Source of the DNA: Caballeronia sp. SBC1
Lineage (GTDB): Bacteria; Pseudomonadota; Gammaproteobacteria; Burkholderiales; Burkholderiaceae
DNA: 64,000 nt
Direction: 5' to 3'
NCBI RefSeq assembly: GCF_011493005.1
Contig: NZ_CP049157.1
Location: 1,488,001 to 1,552,000, forward strand
Shown here piece by piece: positions 28,258 through 37,572 of this stretch. The position numbers were made by a program, and so were the translations under genes. The number at the start of each line of letters is the position of its first letter. The first letter of the stretch is position 1. The notes below the pieces were generated by a model. That model did no database searches. It had not been told where the DNA came from and worked only from the letters and a program-made list of their open reading frames with translations.

Positions 28258-29004
28258 AGCGCCGGACAACAGTGCGCCCGCGCCCGGCACCACACGTTCG
28301 AGATCGAGCTCGCGCAGCATGGCGTAAGTTGTGGCAATGGCAGCAGTAATGACCGGCTTGCCCGTCATGGCCTCGACTTGCGGCACTGCGGCAAGCGATG
28401 GCATCTGCACGCAGGCCGACAAGACGATTGCATCGACATCTTGATAGGGCAGGGTTTTCACGATATCCGGCAACAGGCGCGGGTCGTGGCGGCCGACATC
28501 CAGATTGTCGGGAATTTCGAGCGCCCGGTAAGCGACGACTTCAAAACCCTCATTGCGGATGTAGTCCACCACCAGTTCTGTCAGCGGTTTCATGTAGGGA
28601 GCAACCACCACAATGCGCTTCGCCCCGATGACCTTCAATGCCTCGACCAGCGCGCCTGCGCTGGTGATGACCGGCGCGGCGCCGCCGTTCTCGACGGTGC
28701 GCTCGTGCAGCCGCTTTTGCGACACGCGGTGGTAGCCGTGTCCCATCGCCATGATTGCGACCAGGCACGCATAACCGAGCACGTCCACGCGCGCGTCGCT
28801 GAGTTCCAGCGCGCAGCGATCCGATTCAGCGTCCATGGCCGCAAGCTCCTCCTTGACCACCTTCTTCATGCGCATGCGGCTGGAGTGGAACGTGAAGCGC
28901 TCCGGGCGGATGGTTTGGCGGGCGAGCAGCATGGCCGGGATTTCGGTTTCCATCGTGGTGTTCGAGCTCGGCACGATCTGGCCGATGCGCAAGGTTTTCG
29001 TCAT
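28252..29004 (-). CDS. nicE: Maleate cis-trans isomerase
   Basis: This 250-residue member of the Asp/Glu racemase superfamily isomerises maleate to fumarate, the last step of the nic pathway. The two catalytic cysteines are C80 (GYACLVAIMAMG) and C198 (LSACVQMPS). The start at 29004 gives the family-typical IGQIVPSSNTTMETE. A longer in-frame reading would cross the operator at 29069. Its TGA stop codon lies inside the tandem repeat. It is first in the nicEDXF unit and divergent from nicC. Confidence 0.92.
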   Translation of the reverse strand: MTKTLRIGQIVPSSNTTMETEIPAMLLARQTIRPERFTFHSSRMRMKKVVKEELAAMDAESDRCALELSDARVDVLGYACLVAIMAMGHGYHRVSQKRLHERTVENGGAAPVITSAGALVEALKVIGAKRIVVVAPYMKPLTELVVDYIRNEGFEVVAYRALEIPDNLDVGRHDPRLLPDIVKTLPYQDVDAIVLSACVQMPSLAAVPQVEAMTGKPVITAAIATTYAMLRELDLERVVPGAGALLSGAY

Positions 29005-29068
29005 CTGGTCGACTCCGTATGTCTTGGGAATAAGTGGGCAAATGCTGCGCCTGAATGATTCGATAAAG

Positions 29069-29090
29069 TCTAGTGTACACATTGTAATTT
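29069..29090 (-). promoter_or_regulatory. Candidate NicR/BpsR operator before nicE
   Basis: The site is centred on the palindrome GTGTACAC (29073-29080), flanked by TCTA and ATTGTAATTT. A near-identical copy in inverted orientation lies at 29220-29240. The palindrome is about 69 bp upstream of the nicE start codon. Confidence 0.7.
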
Positions 29091-29219
29091 AACAAGATTC
29101 AGAAAACATTTTTTAATGGTGCAAGTGTGCTTTAGATTGGTGAAAACCCTTATAAAGTGCACAAATAAAGGGATAAAACGCATCCGCATCGACTCAATGC
29201 AAATTTTCTTTACTCCAAA

Positions 29220-29240
29220 AAATTCAATGTGTACACTCGA
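29220..29240 (+). promoter_or_regulatory. Candidate NicR/BpsR operator before nicC
   Basis: Read on the minus strand it is TCGAGTGTACACATTG then AATTT, differing from the nicE site at only two positions over 21 bp. GTGTACAC is at 29229-29236, about 70 bp upstream of the nicC start, so the two divergent promoters are arranged as mirror images. The 130 bp between the sites are AT-rich and hold no gene. Confidence 0.7.
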
Positions 29241-29272
29241 TATAGGTTCATTTAACAGGCTCGACTGAATGA

Positions 29273-30466
<1,194 letters not shown>

Positions 30467-30538
30467 TATTTCGGCCCGACCGCGTGCGGCAAGGTTTAAA
30501 TGAGCTGCAGTTAGCGGTCTTGATTCGATGACTAGAAA

Positions 30539-31048
30539 ATGAGCGTGTCTGCTTCCGCCACACCGCTTTCCGGACCGTTGACGCTGACCGTCAACGGGAG
30601 CACTCGCACGGTCGACGTAACCCGCGACACACCCTTGCTATATGTGCTGCGCAATGACTTCGAACTGAACGGGCCGAAGTACGGTTGTGGTCTTGGCCAG
30701 TGCGGTGCGTGCACGGTGCTGCTGGATGGCGGTCCCGCGCGGTCATGCGTCGTGCCGGTCGCGGCAGCTATTGGACGCGAGACGCTCACGCTCGAAGGGC
30801 TTGGAACGCTGGATGCGCTGCATCCGATCCAGCGGGCTTTTATCGACGAACAAGCGGCGCAATGCGGCTACTGTCTTAACGGCATGATCATGAGCACGAA
30901 GGCGTTGCTCGACCGCAATCCTACGCCCGATGACGACGATATCCGTGACGCGCTGCGCTTCAACTTGTGCCGTTGCGGCACGCACATTGAAATCATGAAG
31001 GCCGTGCATCGCGCGGCCGAGTATCTGAAACGCGAACAAAAACGCTGA
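30539..31048 (+). CDS. nicA: Nicotinate dehydrogenase small 2Fe-2S subunit
   Basis: This 169-residue protein has two 2Fe-2S centres, with ligands C50, C55, C58 and C70 (plant-ferredoxin type) and C109, C112, C144 and C146 (QCGYC and CRC). It passes electrons from the molybdenum subunit toward the cytochrome. It has a short extra N-terminal stretch (about 12 residues) before the beta fold. The catalytic large subunit is not adjacent but 8 kb away on the other strand. The adjacent downstream gene is the degenerate large-subunit/cytochrome fusion. Confidence 0.92.
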   Translation: MSVSASATPLSGPLTLTVNGSTRTVDVTRDTPLLYVLRNDFELNGPKYGCGLGQCGACTVLLDGGPARSCVVPVAAAIGRETLTLEGLGTLDALHPIQRAFIDEQAAQCGYCLNGMIMSTKALLDRNPTPDDDDIRDALRFNLCRCGTHIEIMKAVHRAAEYLKREQKR

Positions 31049-31062
31049 TTCATTCGACCCCA

Positions 31063-31100
31063 TGTAATGGACGCCCTGTAATGGACCCGATGTAATGGAC
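31063..31100 (+). repeat. Triplicated TGTAATGGAC at a start region
   Basis: Three copies of TGTAATGGAC begin at 31063, 31077 and 31091 (14-bp period). Each contains an ATG, and the three fall in three different reading frames. Only the third (31095) opens the cytochrome fusion gene. Confidence 0.85.
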
Positions 31101-33884
31101 GCCGTGCACGAAGGAAGTTCTGGCGGACCCGTGCTGATGCCCGAGTCGACGCTTCACGCGTGCGTGCTGGGGGGCGCCGACGCTGCGCTGCTCGCGTCTG
31201 CGCAACAGTTGAGCGTGGAAGCGGGCGTGTGCTGGGTGGTCGCGGGCAACGTGGCCGCGTTCGTGGCTGAGCGTTTCGAACTGGCACGCGACGCTGCTTG
31301 CCGGCTGGTGTTATCGACCCGTGCGCAGCATGCCGGCAATCCCCATTCTTTACCCGTGCAACACTCGGGCTTGCAGCAGGAAGCGCTCTACGTATGGCCG
31401 ATTCCGGCGGACAGGTTGGTGCCGTGCGAGGCCATTGCGTGTGACGACGCCGGTAGTATCGCGGTCTGGAGCAGTGTTCCCGAGACTGCGGATCTACGCG
31501 CGAAACTTGCCGCTATCACGGGCCTGGCGCCCGAGCGCTTTGCGTTGCATTCGCTCGATGCACACGATGGCCGTGCCGATCCGCTGATCGCCACGCATGC
31601 CGCGCTTGCTGCGGTTGTCTTGATGGCGGAGACCGGCCGGACGATGTGCGTTGGCGGTTATATGGCGGTGTCTCAAGTCAGGGAGGCGGAAGTTTGCGTC
31701 GCCGCGTCGCTGGATGGCGAAGGTGCGCTGCTCGATTGGCGTTACACGGCGCGAACGCCGGGCTTAACAGGCGGCGAAGCGATCGCGCAAGATCCGGGTC
31801 CTTATTCTTCATCGCGTGCCTCGTCGCTTGTCGACGATCCCGCCGCGCTGATTCCTGGCTCGGCGCATACCTTCGCACGCGAGTCTTTCGTCGATGAAAT
31901 CGCGCGCGATCATCATCGTGATCCGGTTTCGTTTCGTCTCGATCACCTCGATCCGGTGGAGTACGGCGGCGCGAGGGAACTGATCGACACAGTGACGCAG
32001 CGCGCAGCGTGGAACACCGATAAGCCGGATCGCAAGACGCGCCTCGCGGACGGCGAAGTCGCGCATGGCCGCGGTTTCGCGTTCGACGAACACGACGCGG
32101 CATCCGCCGATAACCCGACACCCGACTATTCGGCGTGGATCGTTGATCTCGATGTGAACCGCCTGACCGGTGATGTTGCGCTCAAGCGGGTGGTCGCGGG
32201 GCGTGCAAGCGGACGCCGCAGAATTGGCCGGTTGAATGGCGTTCCGGCCCGGCAGATCGCTGCTGCGGCTTCGCGCGCCCTGGGTCTGCAACTCATTGCG
32301 CGACCCTCACACGACGAGACCCCGGGCGCGCAAGCCGTATCGCATGAACTTGCTCCCGCATCGGCGGCATCGGGCGAAGTCGCTACGCAGAGCGCTGCCG
32401 GCGATCGTCTGGAAATCGATGTCTCTCCGGCCGCGGCGGCTATTGCCAATGCGCTTTACGATGCAACCGGCGTGCGTTTTCGAGCGCCGCCGTTCACGCC
32501 GGAGCGCGTGCTTGCGGCGCTTGGCGGAATCCCGGGTTCTGGGCGTCCCAAAGGCACGATCGGCAACGCACCATGGCGCGCAAAACGCTCGCTGTGGGCC
32601 TCGCTGGCTGCCGGTGGCTTGGTGGGCAGCCTGATCGGGCTGGCGTGCACGCTGTGGCCCTTGCGTGCCCCGATTGAACCGATCGCCCGGCCGGCTGCAT
32701 CGACGTGGTCCGACGCCACCATCGCGCGCGGCCGCCAGATTGCCGAGTTCGGCGATTGCGCGGTCTGCCATACGGCGCCCGGCGGCGCGGTCAATGCCGG
32801 TGGCCTCGGCCTTGAAACGCCTTTTGGCATGGTCTACACGACCAACCTGACGCCCGATGCGAAGACGGGCATCGGCAACTGGTCGTTCGCCGCGTTCGAC
32901 CGGGCGATGCGCCAGGGCATTTCACGCGACGGCCATCATCTATATCCCGCGTTTCCCTACACCGCGTTCACGAAGATGAGCGAAGCGGACATGACCGCGC
33001 TGTACGGGTATTTGATGTCGCAACCGGCGGTCGAAAATTCGCCGCCTGTCACGCGCTTGCCATTTCCGCTGAATCAGCGCGCGCTGGTCGCTGGATGGAA
33101 CGCGCTCTATCTGAAGCAGGGCGAGTTCAAGCCCGACCCAACGCGCTCGGCGTTGTGGAATCGCGGCGCGTATCTCGTCGATGGCGCGGGACATTGCAGC
33201 GCGTGCCATTCGCCGCGCAATGCATTCGGGGCGGAGAAGGGCGGTCGCTTGTACCTGACAGGCGGCAGCGCCGAAGGCTGGGTAGCGCCGTCGCTCGTCG
33301 CCAATTCGAAGGCGCCGGTGCGCTGGACCGAGCAGGCGTTGTATGACTATCTGAAGACGGGTTTCTCGCACGAGCATGGCGTCGCGGCGGGCCCAATGGC
33401 GCCGGTTGTCGCGAGCTTGTCTACGCTGCCGGAAGAGGACGTGCGTGCGATGGCGCATTACGTGGCGTCGCTGTCGCCGCAGCCGGCTGCCGTTCCCGCT
33501 CCAGTTCCCCAGCCTATACACGATCTCGCCACAAGCGCCGTGACCCTGCAGGGACTCGACAGCGGTCGGCGGATCTTTGAAGGCGCATGCGCGGTCTGTC
33601 ACGCGGCGACGGGCGGTGTTGGCAACTTCGGGGTGCGTCCGCTTCTCGCGCTGAACACCAGCGTGAGCGAAGGCACGCCGGACAACCTGCTGAACGTCAT
33701 CCAGAATGGCATTGATGCTCCCGCAACCGATGCACTTGGTTACATGCCGGGCTTCAAGGATTCATTCGACGACCGTCAGATCGCTGATCTCGTGTCTTAT
33801 ATCCGCGCTACATTCGCACCGAATGAAGCGCCGTGGAAAGATGTGGCGCAGGCGTCGGCGCGAATCCGGAAACATGTGCACTAG
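31095..33884 (+). CDS. Degenerate molybdenum-subunit domain fused to a membrane-anchored triheme cytochrome c
   Basis: This 929-residue protein has three parts. Residues 1-470 are recognisably derived from a NicB-type large subunit: AERFELARDAACRL, YVWP and ANALYDATGVRFRAPPFTPERV align with the 756-residue paralogue. The first ~240 residues are missing, and the GTQNP and GAGE active-site motifs are gone. A hydrophobic segment at about 497-520 should span the inner membrane. The rest carries three CxxCH haem-c sites, C555-H559, C701-H705 and C832-H836. It should carry electrons from nicotinate dehydrogenase to the respiratory chain, with the dead domain perhaps docking NicA or the active subunit. 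The frame is long and free of stops, which argues against a simple pseudogene. ATG 31095 lacks a clear ribosome site; ATG 31137 is an alternative. Confidence 0.85.
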   Translation: MDAVHEGSSGGPVLMPESTLHACVLGGADAALLASAQQLSVEAGVCWVVAGNVAAFVAERFELARDAACRLVLSTRAQHAGNPHSLPVQHSGLQQEALYVWPIPADRLVPCEAIACDDAGSIAVWSSVPETADLRAKLAAITGLAPERFALHSLDAHDGRADPLIATHAALAAVVLMAETGRTMCVGGYMAVSQVREAEVCVAASLDGEGALLDWRYTARTPGLTGGEAIAQDPGPYSSSRASSLVDDPAALIPGSAHTFARESFVDEIARDHHRDPVSFRLDHLDPVEYGGARELIDTVTQRAAWNTDKPDRKTRLADGEVAHGRGFAFDEHDAASADNPTPDYSAWIVDLDVNRLTGDVALKRVVAGRASGRRRIGRLNGVPARQIAAAASRALGLQLIARPSHDETPGAQAVSHELAPASAASGEVATQSAAGDRLEIDVSPAAAAIANALYDATGVRFRAPPFTPERVLAALGGIPGSGRPKGTIGNAPWRAKRSLWASLAAGGLVGSLIGLACTLWPLRAPIEPIARPAASTWSDATIARGRQIAEFGDCAVCHTAPGGAVNAGGLGLETPFGMVYTTNLTPDAKTGIGNWSFAAFDRAMRQGISRDGHHLYPAFPYTAFTKMSEADMTALYGYLMSQPAVENSPPVTRLPFPLNQRALVAGWNALYLKQGEFKPDPTRSALWNRGAYLVDGAGHCSACHSPRNAFGAEKGGRLYLTGGSAEGWVAPSLVANSKAPVRWTEQALYDYLKTGFSHEHGVAAGPMAPVVASLSTLPEEDVRAMAHYVASLSPQPAAVPAPVPQPIHDLATSAVTLQGLDSGRRIFEGACAVCHAATGGVGNFGVRPLLALNTSVSEGTPDNLLNVIQNGIDAPATDALGYMPGFKDSFDDRQIADLVSYIRATFAPNEAPWKDVAQASARIRKHVH

Positions 33885-33890
33885 CGGCAG

Positions 33891-33907
33891 GCGGAATGTT
33901 GTTCCGC
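33891..33907 (+). terminator. Small hairpin after the cytochrome fusion
   Basis: GCGGAA and TTCCGC pair around a 5-nt loop, 6 bp after the stop codon. There is no T-run, so it may only reduce read-through into the MarR gene. Confidence 0.3.
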
Positions 33908-33979
33908 TACCTTGATGAATGGCGCTGCCTAGCCCGGACAAGCGACCGTTCCCTCCACCCTACCGGCATTCGAACTATC

Positions 33980-34462
33980 ATGGCGCCTTCAAAGCTTCCT
34001 TCCGGTTCATCGCAAGCTGCACAGGACGCCGTGTCCCGCTATGAGGTGTCGGAGCAGATCGGGCATCTACTTCGCAAGGCTTATCAGCGCCATCTTGCCA
34101 TCTTCAGCCAGACCATCGACGACCCTCAACTGACCGCCGTGCAGTTTGCGGTATTGAGCGCCAGCCGAAGGCTCGGGCCGTCTTCAATGAGCGACCTGGG
34201 CAAGGCGACCGCGATCGATGCAGCCACGGTACGCGGCATAATTGAACGTCTGAGGGCACGTGAGCTGATCGAGTTGCAGACGAACCCCGACGACCGCAGA
34301 AAGGTGACGGTGCAACTGACGCGGGCGGGTGAAAGCCTGGTTGAGGAGATCACGCCAACCGCCTTGCGCATCAGCGAGCTGACCATGGGTGAGTTGAATG
34401 AAGCGGAACGCGTGGCCGTACTGTATTTGCTGCGCAAGCTAAGCGCACCTGATGTCGAGTAG
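33980..34462 (+). CDS. MarR-family regulator, NicR/BpsR type (copy 2)
   Basis: This 160-residue paralogue of the regulator at 19818 has SEQIGHLLRKAYQRHLAIF, LTAVQFAVLSAS and recognition helix AIDAATVRGIIERLRAR. The start at 33980 was chosen where homology begins; the longer frame overlaps the cytochrome gene's 3' end. It lies 95 bp after the cytochrome fusion in the same direction, so it may be carried on the nicC-nicA transcript and give feedback control, and it precedes the ABC transporter genes. Which copy answers to 6-hydroxynicotinate cannot be told from sequence. Confidence 0.82.
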   Translation: MAPSKLPSGSSQAAQDAVSRYEVSEQIGHLLRKAYQRHLAIFSQTIDDPQLTAVQFAVLSASRRLGPSSMSDLGKATAIDAATVRGIIERLRARELIELQTNPDDRRKVTVQLTRAGESLVEEITPTALRISELTMGELNEAERVAVLYLLRKLSAPDVE

Positions 34463-34867
34463 GCGCGATTTGCGCGATGTGTCGGCAGTGGATTTTTTTG
34501 TGGCTGCGGCCAGGCTTATCAATTCGTTTCGTCTGGTGCAATTCATCCGCCGGTCCTTTGCATTGCACCAATAGCGGGACCGTCGCACCGGAAAAGCGAT
34601 TATGGCGTGTACGCTGATTTTATAAGGTGCAGCACAACAAGCGTTCTTGCATGACTGTTAGCTTTGCGTCAGCTACAAAACCCAGTAAAACAAGGGGTAA
34701 GCACCATGCAACCTAGTATAAGTCTCTAGCTATAAAGTGGGCATGGTCATTGCATAGAAGACTAGAATTAGAGCGTGTACATTTATATCGGCATGCTGGA
34801 ATGGCGCTTGAAAAAGCGGCCTTGCCGACGCGAACACCTTGATGAATCCCGAGCTATAGAGGCGTCG
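34463..34867 (+). promoter_or_regulatory. Promoter region of the fused-permease ABC transporter
   Basis: This 405-bp gap has no credible gene. It contains two GTGTAC motifs, GTGTACGC at 34607-34614 and GTGTACAT at 34775-34782, which resemble the centre of the nicE/nicC sites and suggest control by one of the MarR proteins. An AT-rich patch with TATAAAG-like sequence lies near 34730. Confidence 0.45.
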
Positions 34868-36790
34868 ATGCTTTCGAATCTGGCTGTGCAACTCATCAAC
34901 GGACTAGCGGACGCCTGCGCCATGTTTCTTGTCGCGTCCGGTTTGTCTCTGATCTTCGGTGTGACGCGAATCGTCAACTTTGCGCACGGCTCGTTCTACA
35001 TGCTTGGCGTGTATGTGGCCTACAGCATCGCCAGCCGCTTTGGTTCGACTGTCGCGGGGTTCTGGCTTTCGATGCTTGCAGCAGCGCTTGTAGTTGCCGT
35101 GCTTGGTGCGCTGGTCGAAGTGATCGTGCTCCGGCGCATTTATCAGGCGCCTGAGTTATTCCACCTGCTGGCGACGTTTGCGCTGGTGCTGATCTTTCGC
35201 GACGCTGCACTGTATATTTGGGGCCCGGAAGACCTGTTCGGGCCGCGCGCTCCGCTGCTGGGCGGCGCGGTCAATCTGCTCGGCCACGCACTGCCCACCT
35301 ATGACATTGCATTGATCGTGATCGGTCCCGTGGTGCTGGCGATCCTTTGGTTCGGTCTGACTAAAACGCGCTTGGGCACGCTGGTGCGCGCCGCGACCAG
35401 TGACCGTGAAATGCTCGGTGCGCTTGGTATCAACCAGGCTTGGCTATTTACGGGTGTGTTTTTTATCGGCGCATTTCTAGCGGGGCTTGGCGGCGCGCTG
35501 CAGGTGCCGCGCATGTCGGCGAATCTGTCGCTTGATATCGATACGATCGGCAATGCGTTCGTCGTGGTGGTGGTCGGCGGAATGGGCTCGATTCCCGGCG
35601 CGTTCGTGGCCGCCTTGCTGATCGCGGAGATCAAGGCGCTATGCATTGGCATAGGCGACGTAACCATTGGCGGCGTGGTGTTTTCGTTGAGCAAGTTCAC
35701 GCTGGTGGCCGAGTTCGTGGTGATGGCTATCGTGCTCGTCGTGCGGCCGTGGGGTCTGCTCGGTCGCGCCCAGGCCGCTGTTCGCACCATGGCCGCCGCC
35801 GAAACTCCACTGCGTCCCGCCGATACCCGGCTGAAAATTTTCGCTGGTCTCGTGCTCACGGTGCTTGTGCTCGCACCGCTGCTTTCAGGCGTGTTTCCGT
35901 ACATGCCCGTGCTGCTGGTCGAGATCCTGATCGCGGTGTTGTTTGCAACGAGCCTGCATTTCATCATGGGTCCGGGCGGCATGCACTCGTTCGGTCATGC
36001 CGCGTATTTCGGCTTGGGCGCGTATGGTGCAGCGTTGTTCCTGAAGGTCCTGAACCTGCCGATGGAAGCCGCGCTCGTGCTCGGCCCGCTGCTTGCCGGC
36101 GTTGGGGCGATCGTGTTCGGATGGTTCTGCGTGCGCTTGTCGGGCGTTTATCTCGCGATGCTGACGCTGGCCTTCGCGCAGATCGTCTGGTCGATCGTGT
36201 TCCAGTGGGACGCGGTGACCGGCGGCAGCAACGGCATCCTCAACCTGTGGCCGTCGACCTGGCTCAGCTCGACGGTGGCGTATTACTACGTGACCTTGGT
36301 ATTCGCGGTCCTGGGTGTCTGGCTCCTGCGGCGAATGTTGTTCTCACCGCTCGGTTATGCCATGCGCGCGTCGCGCGATTCAACCCTGCGTGCCGAAGCA
36401 ATCGGTATCGATGTGAAGCGTGTGCAGTGGGTCGCTTTCATTATCGCGTCATTGTTCTGCGGCCTCGCGGGATCGCTGTATGCGTTCTCCAAGGGGTCGA
36501 TCTCGCCGGAGGTGATCAGCGTTGGGCGCTCGGTCGATGGCCTCGTCATGGTGCTGCTGGGTGGCTTGCAGACGCTCACCGGCCCGATTGTCGGCGCGGC
36601 GGTGTTCACCTGGCTTCAAGATACGGTCGCGCGTCAGACGGACTACTGGGAGGCCCTGCTGGGCGCGGCAATCCTCGTGCTGGTGATCGCGTTCCCGCAG
36701 GGGATCGTGGGGTTCGTGCGAGACAAGCTTGGATCGCGTAAAAATTCCGATGGCAGCGTTGCCTCGCAACCCGCCAAGGAGGCGCTGTGA
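34868..36790 (+). CDS. Fused LivH-LivM ABC transporter permease
   Basis: This 640-residue protein joins the two branched-chain-type (HAAT) permeases in one chain. Residues 1-290 are LivH-like (INGLADACAMFLVASGLSLIFGVTRIVNFAHG, then GMGSIPGAFVAALLIAEIKAL). About residue 325 onward is LivM-like (FIMGPGGMHSFGHAAYFGLGAYGAA, SGVYLAMLTLAFAQIVWSIVFQW). Usually these are two genes. The start at 34868 begins the LivH homology; upstream in-frame starts give a basic, unrelated extension. It forms the channel for the LivG/LivF ATPases and the binding protein that follow. The position after the nic genes suggests a pyridine or aromatic acid as substrate. Confidence 0.88.
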   Translation: MLSNLAVQLINGLADACAMFLVASGLSLIFGVTRIVNFAHGSFYMLGVYVAYSIASRFGSTVAGFWLSMLAAALVVAVLGALVEVIVLRRIYQAPELFHLLATFALVLIFRDAALYIWGPEDLFGPRAPLLGGAVNLLGHALPTYDIALIVIGPVVLAILWFGLTKTRLGTLVRAATSDREMLGALGINQAWLFTGVFFIGAFLAGLGGALQVPRMSANLSLDIDTIGNAFVVVVVGGMGSIPGAFVAALLIAEIKALCIGIGDVTIGGVVFSLSKFTLVAEFVVMAIVLVVRPWGLLGRAQAAVRTMAAAETPLRPADTRLKIFAGLVLTVLVLAPLLSGVFPYMPVLLVEILIAVLFATSLHFIMGPGGMHSFGHAAYFGLGAYGAALFLKVLNLPMEAALVLGPLLAGVGAIVFGWFCVRLSGVYLAMLTLAFAQIVWSIVFQWDAVTGGSNGILNLWPSTWLSSTVAYYYVTLVFAVLGVWLLRRMLFSPLGYAMRASRDSTLRAEAIGIDVKRVQWVAFIIASLFCGLAGSLYAFSKGSISPEVISVGRSVDGLVMVLLGGLQTLTGPIVGAAVFTWLQDTVARQTDYWEALLGAAILVLVIAFPQGIVGFVRDKLGSRKNSDGSVASQPAKEAL

Positions 36791-37572
36791 CCCTTCTGCG
36801 CGTCTCTCATCTCGCGAAGTCGTTCGGCGGCGTCAAAGCAGTCGACGACGTTTCCTTCGACCTGCACGCAGGACAGTTGCTCGCGCTGATTGGTCCGAAC
36901 GGTGCCGGCAAGTCGACCTGCTTCAACATGCTCAACGGGCAGTTGAGGCCAAGCGCAGGTTCGATCCTCTTCGATGGTCACGAGATCGCCGGCAAACGCC
37001 CGCGCGATATCTGGCGTCTTGGCGTTGGCCGCACCTTCCAGATCGCCGCGACTTTCAATTCCATGACGGTGATTGAAAACGTGCAGATGGCGCTTGTTTC
37101 GCGGGACCGGCAGCTATTCAACCTGTGGAAACCGGCATCGTCCATTCACGCCGATGAAGCGATCGCACTGCTCGAACAAGTGGGCATGGCGGCGCATGCG
37201 AAGCGCGCGTGCGGCGTGCTGGCTTACGGCGATGTAAAGCGCGTCGAACTGGCCATCGCACTTGCCAATAAACCAAAACTCCTGCTGATGGACGAACCGA
37301 CGGCGGGCATGGCGCCCAAGGAACGCAACGACCTGATGGCGCTGACCAAACAACTGGTGATCGACCACAAGCTTGGTGTGCTCTTCACCGAGCACAGCAT
37401 GGACGTGGTGTTCGCCTACGCCGACAAACTGATCGTGCTCGCTCGCGGCAAGCTGATTGGCGAGGGGGACGCGGAAACCGTCCGCAACGATCCACGTGTG
37501 CGCGAAGTGTATTTCGGCACGGGAAAATCTTTCACGCCGCGTGCGTCACTCGCGGCAGACGGAGTCGCGTAA
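36787..37572 (+). CDS. ABC transporter ATP-binding protein, LivG type
   Basis: This 261-residue ATPase has Walker A GPNGAGKST, the family-typical GVGRTFQIAATFNSMTVIENV and Walker B LLLMDEPTAGMA. Its signature is LAYGDVKRVELA, where LivG proteins usually have a glutamine in place of this valine. It starts with GTG overlapping the permease stop codon (GTGA). Confidence 0.88.
   Translation: MTLLRVSHLAKSFGGVKAVDDVSFDLHAGQLLALIGPNGAGKSTCFNMLNGQLRPSAGSILFDGHEIAGKRPRDIWRLGVGRTFQIAATFNSMTVIENVQMALVSRDRQLFNLWKPASSIHADEAIALLEQVGMAAHAKRACGVLAYGDVKRVELAIALANKPKLLLMDEPTAGMAPKERNDLMALTKQLVIDHKLGVLFTEHSMDVVFAYADKLIVLARGKLIGEGDAETVRNDPRVREVYFGTGKSFTPRASLAADGVA

Noticed and set aside
31095..33884. Whole cytochrome fusion gene as a pseudogene
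   Set aside because: The frame runs 929 codons without a stop, the haem motifs are intact and the N-terminal degenerate part keeps coding character. A functional role is more likely.
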